This document shows, piece by piece, positions 60,601 to 64,000 of a stretch of DNA of 64,000 bases (the first letter of the stretch is position 1; each line of letters begins with the position of its first letter). Source of the DNA: Natronoarchaeum mannanilyticum. GTDB lineage: Archaea > Halobacteriota > Halobacteria > Halobacteriales > Natronoarchaeaceae. The translations under genes and the position numbers were made by a program. Below the pieces are notes generated by a model that saw nothing but the letters and a program-made list of their open reading frames with translations, searched no databases and was not told where the DNA came from. The DNA lies in assembly GCF_039522665.1 (NCBI RefSeq), contig NZ_BAAADV010000001.1, positions 682,001 through 746,000 of the forward strand, written 5' to 3'.

Positions 60601-60969
60601 ATGAAGGTACTGCTCGGGATCGGGGGGAGCGACGAGTCCCAGCGCGCGCTCGACGAGACGGTCGCGCGGGCCGCGGAGACGGACGACGAGCTGACGATCG
60701 CCATCTTCGAGAAGCCCGGCGTCGATCGCGATCCCGACGAGATCGAGGCGACGGCCAGAGAGCGCCTCGACGAGGCGGGCGTCGACGCGACGATCCGGCA
60801 CATCGAGGGCGACCCCGGGAGCCGGCTCGTCCAGATCGCGGAGGCCGACGGCTACGACCAGCTCGTGATCGGCGGCGGCGAAGTGAGCCCGATGGGGAAG
60901 ATCCAGCTCGGCTCGGTCACCGAGTTCGTCCTCCTGAACGCCCAGGTCACGGTGAAGCTGGTACGATGA
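60601..60969 (+). CDS. universal stress protein, short form
   Basis: A 122-residue Usp-fold protein. The ATP-binding pattern GGGEVSPMGKIQLGS near residues 94-108 fits G-x2-G-x9-G(S/T) with variation. It probably binds nucleotide and acts in stress response. Its TGA overlaps the ATG of the GNAT gene by four bases, so the two are coupled. Confidence 0.85.
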   Translation: MKVLLGIGGSDESQRALDETVARAAETDDELTIAIFEKPGVDRDPDEIEATARERLDEAGVDATIRHIEGDPGSRLVQIAEADGYDQLVIGGGEVSPMGKIQLGSVTEFVLLNAQVTVKLVR

Positions 60970-61490
60970 GCGACCGAATCTACCCCGACGAGGCCGCGAG
61001 CGGGTTCCCCGAGCCTCCCGTCGAGTTCGAGGACCGCGAGGGACGCACGATCGAGGTCCGGGCCTACGAGTCGGGCGACGAGGAAGCCCTGGTCGAGATG
61101 TACGACGCGTTCGACCCGGCCGACCGCGCCCAGGGGATCCCGCCGTCGACCGAGGAGCGGATCCGCGACTGGCTGGAGCTGATCGTCGACGAGGGGCACA
61201 ACGTGATCGCCTGGCACGACGACGCCGTCGCCGGGCACGCGACGCTGGTTCCCGACGGCGCCGAGGCGTACGAGCTGGCGATCTTCGTCACCCAGGAGTA
61301 CCAGCGCGCCGGCATCGGCGGGCGACTGATCCGCGCGCTGCTGGGATACGGCGCGAGCCAGGACGTCCAGCACGTCTGGCTGACCGTCGAGCGCTGGAAC
61401 CGGGCGGCCGTCGCGCTGTACGAGGACGTCGGGTTCGAGCGCAGCGGCACCGAGAGCTTCGAGCTGGAGATGTCGCTCCGGCTTGACTGA
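60966..61490 (+). CDS. GNAT acetyltransferase
   Basis: A 174-residue GNAT-fold enzyme. The acetyl-CoA-binding loop is QEYQRAGIGGRLIRALL, near residues 112-128, followed by VWLTVERWNRAAVALYEDVGFE, the usual end of the fold. It transfers an acetyl group to an unknown amine. Coupling to the stress protein upstream resembles bacterial and archaeal pairs in which an acetyltransferase modifies a Usp-linked target; this is inference. Confidence 0.88.
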   Translation: MSDRIYPDEAASGFPEPPVEFEDREGRTIEVRAYESGDEEALVEMYDAFDPADRAQGIPPSTEERIRDWLELIVDEGHNVIAWHDDAVAGHATLVPDGAEAYELAIFVTQEYQRAGIGGRLIRALLGYGASQDVQHVWLTVERWNRAAVALYEDVGFERSGTESFELEMSLRLD

Positions 61491-61504
61491 AAACGGCGCT
61501 TCTT
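61491..61504 (+). terminator. possible T-rich terminator between convergent genes
   Basis: The 14 bases between the GNAT stop and the convergent stress-protein stop include CTTCTTTT. Short T-tracts are sufficient for archaeal termination, but the evidence is thin. Confidence 0.3.
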
Positions 61505-61981
61505 TTACACCGAAAGAACCGGCTGGCTGGCGTACAGCAGCGTGTACTCCGCAGCTTTCTCCAGCACGTCCGGCTCGTCGTCAGTGTGGGACTCGCGGGG
61601 GATCACCAGGAAGTCCGCCTCGACCTCCTCGGCGACGTCGAGGACGACGCTGCCGGGGTGGCGGGTCTTCCGACGGGTCGAGAAGCCGAAGGCGATCGTC
61701 GTGTCGACCGGGACGCCCTCCTCGGCACCGATCTCCGACACCGTCTCCAGGTACGCCTGGTTGTTCTCCGCCACGTCGTCCTCGTCGAGATCGCCGCTTT
61801 CGAGGCCGCGCACGACGTCCTCGCCGACCACGTACACCGCGGACACCGCGGCGTCGTACCGGTCTGCGATCGCGACGGCGTACTCGACGGCGCGGGTCGA
61901 CTCGTCGCTGCCGTCGACCGGGACGAGCACGCGCTCGACCGAGAGGGGGTCGCCGGCGGCGTCTAGCTCGTTCGCGTTCAT
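61505..61981 (-). CDS. universal stress protein, atypical
   Basis: A 158-residue Usp-fold protein opening RVLVPVDGSDESTRAVEYAV. The usual ATP-binding G-x2-G-x9-G motif is replaced by IPRESHTDDEPDVLEKAAEY, so it likely does not bind ATP in the standard way. The 20-residue N-terminal extension is unusual but short. It is divergent from another stress-protein gene. Confidence 0.85.
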   Translation of the reverse strand: MNANELDAAGDPLSVERVLVPVDGSDESTRAVEYAVAIADRYDAAVSAVYVVGEDVVRGLESGDLDEDDVAENNQAYLETVSEIGAEEGVPVDTTIAFGFSTRRKTRHPGSVVLDVAEEVEADFLVIPRESHTDDEPDVLEKAAEYTLLYASQPVLSV

Positions 61982-62119
61982 ACGTACCCCTCCGGATCCG
62001 CGGGGCAAAAACTCTCCCCTCGCTGACGGACCGGGCGCCCCGTCGCGCCGGTGATCGACGCCGCGCGCGAGCGGGACGGCGTCAGAGGTTTAATGCCGAC
62101 CGCGGCGAAACGACTTCCT

Positions 62120-62542
62120 ATGATCGATACGGTCGTCGTCGCCACCGACGGGTCCGCGAGCGTCGAGCGCGCGGTCGACGTCGCGCTCGACCTGGCAACC
62201 CGGTTCGACGCCGAAGTCCACGCGCTGTACGTGATCGACGAGAGCGAAGTCGACGGGTCGCCCGAGGAGTTGCGCGACGAGCTGCGCGACGCGCTCGAAG
62301 AGAAAGGGCAGGACGCGCTCGACGCGGTGCGCGAGCGGACCGACCGCGAGATCGTCACCGACGTGCGCGAGGGGCGGCCCGCGGTCGAGATCTCGAACTA
62401 CGCGCGCGAGCAGGACGCCGACGTCGTCGCGACCGGCACGCGCGGGCGCCACGGCGAGCACCGCTTCCTGCTCGGCAGCGTCGCCGAGCGCGTGGTGCGC
62501 TCCTGTCCGGTGCCCGTGCTGTCGGTGCGCCAGCTCGCCTGA
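62120..62542 (+). CDS. universal stress protein
   Basis: A 140-residue canonical Usp. TVVVATDGSASVERAVDVAL opens the fold and TGTRGRHGEHRFLLGSVAER is a full ATP-binding motif near residues 108-127. It is the third Usp gene within two kilobases. The ATG at 62120 is chosen because residues further upstream are not Usp-like. Confidence 0.93.
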   Translation: MIDTVVVATDGSASVERAVDVALDLATRFDAEVHALYVIDESEVDGSPEELRDELRDALEEKGQDALDAVRERTDREIVTDVREGRPAVEISNYAREQDADVVATGTRGRHGEHRFLLGSVAERVVRSCPVPVLSVRQLA

Positions 62543-62629
62543 TCGGGCAACTACAGCCAGAGCGCCCACCGCGCCCGCCGCTTGCGACCAACCGGCGGCT
62601 TCTTGCGTCCGCGGGCCACACCGGCCTAC

Positions 62630-63739
62630 ATGGACGACGATCTCATCGACGACGAGGAGCTCGCCGCGCCGCGCAAGTCCGTGCTGCCCGGCGAGGGCTT
62701 TTTCGTCCCCGACTCGTTCGAGGAGGACTTAGAGGAGCAGGAGGCAGCCGAGGCGCTCGAGGGCGCCGAAGTCGCCGTAGTGGCTGATCCGGACGCCGAC
62801 GGGCTGGCCTGCGTCGCCCTGCTCCGCGAAGTGTACGGCGAGGCCGCGCTCGTACCCGCCGGCCCCCACGACCTCGAAGAGGGGATGGAGTACGTCGCCG
62901 AGTACGGCGAGGACGGCATCCGCGCGTTCGTCTGCGACCTCTGTCCCGACAAGTTCGAGTACGTCGACGAGGAGCTCGCCGCGCTGTCCGAGCGCGCGAG
63001 CGAGGTGCGCTGGTTCGACCACCACCAGTGGGACGACGACGTCGCCGCCGCGGTGCGCGACGCCGGCGTCGAGCTGGTCGTCGGCGAGTCCGACGAGGAG
63101 TGTACGGCCGACGTGGCGCTCCGCGAACTCGACCACGAGTTCCCGCGGCGCTTCCGCGAGCTCGCCGCCGTCACGCGGGACCACGACCTCTGGATTCGCG
63201 AGGACCCTCGCAGCGACGATCTGGCGGACTACTCCTACTGGTCGGAGCCCGAGGAGTACGTCGCGACGGTGCTCGAGCACGGACCCGACCTCCCGGAGGA
63301 CGTGCTGGCGTTCCTCGAGGAACAGCGCGTCGAGAAGGAGGACCTGATCGAGCGAGCGGTCGCCCGCGCCGAGTACGAGGAGATCGGTCCGTGGACGGTC
63401 GGGGTCACCTACGGCCGCTGCTCGCAAAACGAGGTCGCGGAAGCGATGCGCGAGGACGGCGCCGACGCCTCCGTGATCGTCAAACCGGCGGGCTCGGCGT
63501 CGATCCGCGGCACGGACGGCTTCGAGCTGTGCCACGAGGTCGCCGGCCAGGTCAACGGCGGCGGCCACCCGAAGGCGGCGGGCTGCAAGCCCGACATCTA
63601 CGACGACATGCTCGACTACGCCAACCACTGGACCTCCCGAGGCGCCACGACGAAACAGGTGATCCTCGACGCGTTCCGGAACGTCGTTCCGGAGGACTAC
63701 GAGGACGAAGAAAAGGACTCCTCGGCCGACGACGAGTAG
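62630..63739 (+). CDS. DHH-family phosphoesterase (RecJ-like)
   Basis: A 369-residue enzyme. The DHH domain shows DPDADGLACV near residue 53 and the namesake FDHHQWDD near 130; the C-terminal DHHA1 domain ends with GGGHPKAAG. Such archaeal proteins are single-strand nucleases or nanoRNases of the RecJ/GAN group. The acidic N-terminal 40 residues are an extension. It is cytoplasmic and Mn-dependent by family. Confidence 0.92.
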   Translation: MDDDLIDDEELAAPRKSVLPGEGFFVPDSFEEDLEEQEAAEALEGAEVAVVADPDADGLACVALLREVYGEAALVPAGPHDLEEGMEYVAEYGEDGIRAFVCDLCPDKFEYVDEELAALSERASEVRWFDHHQWDDDVAAAVRDAGVELVVGESDEECTADVALRELDHEFPRRFRELAAVTRDHDLWIREDPRSDDLADYSYWSEPEEYVATVLEHGPDLPEDVLAFLEEQRVEKEDLIERAVARAEYEEIGPWTVGVTYGRCSQNEVAEAMREDGADASVIVKPAGSASIRGTDGFELCHEVAGQVNGGGHPKAAGCKPDIYDDMLDYANHWTSRGATTKQVILDAFRNVVPEDYEDEEKDSSADDE

Positions 63740-63740
63740 C

Positions 63741-64000
63741 TTACCGCTCGCCGGCGACCCACTTGTGGGAGTACGCGGCGCCACAGGCGCACTGGGCGTA
63801 CGCGTGGATCACGTCGCCCTCGCCGTAGAGGCCGCCGACGTCCTCGTTCTGTTCTTCGGCGAACGCGAAGACGAACCGCGCTTCGTGGCCGTCGGCATCA
63901 CTATCGTCGGCGTCACCACCATCGGCGTCCCCGCCGTCGGCGTCCGGACACGCGCCACCGGTGAGATCCTCGTGGATCTCGCCCTCCGCCCCCATCGCCT
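63741..64000 (-). CDS. DUF5807-like protein, 5' part outside the window
   Basis: The C-terminal part of a minus-strand gene running in from the right edge. EIHEDLTGGACPDADG, an acidic repeat (GDADDSDADG) and ARFVFAFAEEQNEDVGGLYGEGDVIHAY followed by CACGAAYSHKW match the end of the haloarchaeal DUF5807 family as I recall it. The frame stays open to the boundary, so the ATG at 63995 is probably internal. Function is unknown. Confidence 0.75.
   Translation of the reverse strand, partial: AMGAEGEIHEDLTGGACPDADGGDADGGDADDSDADGHEARFVFAFAEEQNEDVGGLYGEGDVIHAYAQCACGAAYSHKWVAGER

Noticed and set aside
58677-61490. 937-codon open frame on the + strand across the beta-propeller and stress-protein genes
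   Set aside because: Its first part is the antisense shadow of the minus-strand propeller gene and is rich in Arg, Val, Leu and Asp without domains; only its last ~174 codons are the real GNAT gene.

Overview
This window is typical haloarchaeal chromosome. It is very GC-rich and its proteins are strongly acidic. It encodes archaeal information-processing proteins (ABCE1/RLI, eIF1/SUI1, Nob1, Sec61-beta, Twy1, a tRNA-Pro), Tat-type lipoproteins, a PGF-CTERM surface protein, F420-dependent chemistry and isoprenoid lipid synthesis. Most genes have a TATA-like box about 25-30 bases before the start codon and no Shine-Dalgarno sequence, which fits leaderless transcription. The genus is not decided here; a class Halobacteria member is certain and Haloarculaceae-like is only a guess. 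Almost all of the sequence is ordinary core genome, with no insertion sequence, prophage or CRISPR array visible.

Layout. 1-5.5 kb: small winged-helix regulator, EMC6-like membrane protein directly followed by ABCE1, then a Tat-exported beta-helix protein overlapping a small acidic ORF. 5.5-9.8 kb: MoxR / DUF58 / transglutaminase operon. 9.9-13.8 kb: eIF1, a DUF7504-type protein, an SLC13/TrkA-C permease. 13.9-14.4 kb: tRNA-Pro(TGG) followed by repeated fragments of its own 3' end. 14.4-20.7 kb: cold-shock protein, carbonic anhydrase, regulators, endonuclease-fold protein, MATE exporter, FMN-type oxidase, archaemetzincin. 20.8-21.5 kb: a gene-free, hairpin-packed element. 21.6-35.1 kb: HAD hydrolase, paired membrane genes, NpdG, thioredoxin, Sec61-beta, PdxT, DUF151, HisE, AI-2E permease, ion-channel-like protein, NOG1-type GTPase, DUF389 protein, EngB. 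35.1-35.9 kb: the same hairpin element, inverted. 35.9-40.8 kb: riboflavin genes (RbkR/RibB), putative iron protein, Twy1, an AT-richer Doc-like toxin pair. 40.9-54.2 kb: DUF373, GGPP synthase, AMMECR1, TauE/SafE, NAD salvage genes, two Hvo_1808-type surface proteins, Nob1/PRC-barrel. 54.2-64 kb: lipoate-ligase-like protein, dihydroorotase, AAC(3)-like enzyme, DUF5806, beta-propeller protein, three universal stress proteins, a DHH phosphoesterase and a truncated DUF5807 gene.

The most interesting signal is non-coding. Two elements of about 0.7 kb (20831-21522 on + and 35141-35890 on -) share conserved single-stranded blocks, while several of their stems differ in sequence but still pair. One 16-bp helix is entirely replaced, base pairs change A-T to C-G and T-A to C-G on both arms, and a conserved 2x2 GA/GA internal loop is present on one strand only. 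This is the pattern of a large structured RNA rather than of a DNA repeat alone. The copies also differ by a ~70-bp internal inversion and a 58-bp two-hairpin insertion. Other items worth attention are the tRNA-Pro 3'-end duplications, the Doc-like toxin with a small downstream partner, and a perfect inverted repeat before the beta-propeller gene.
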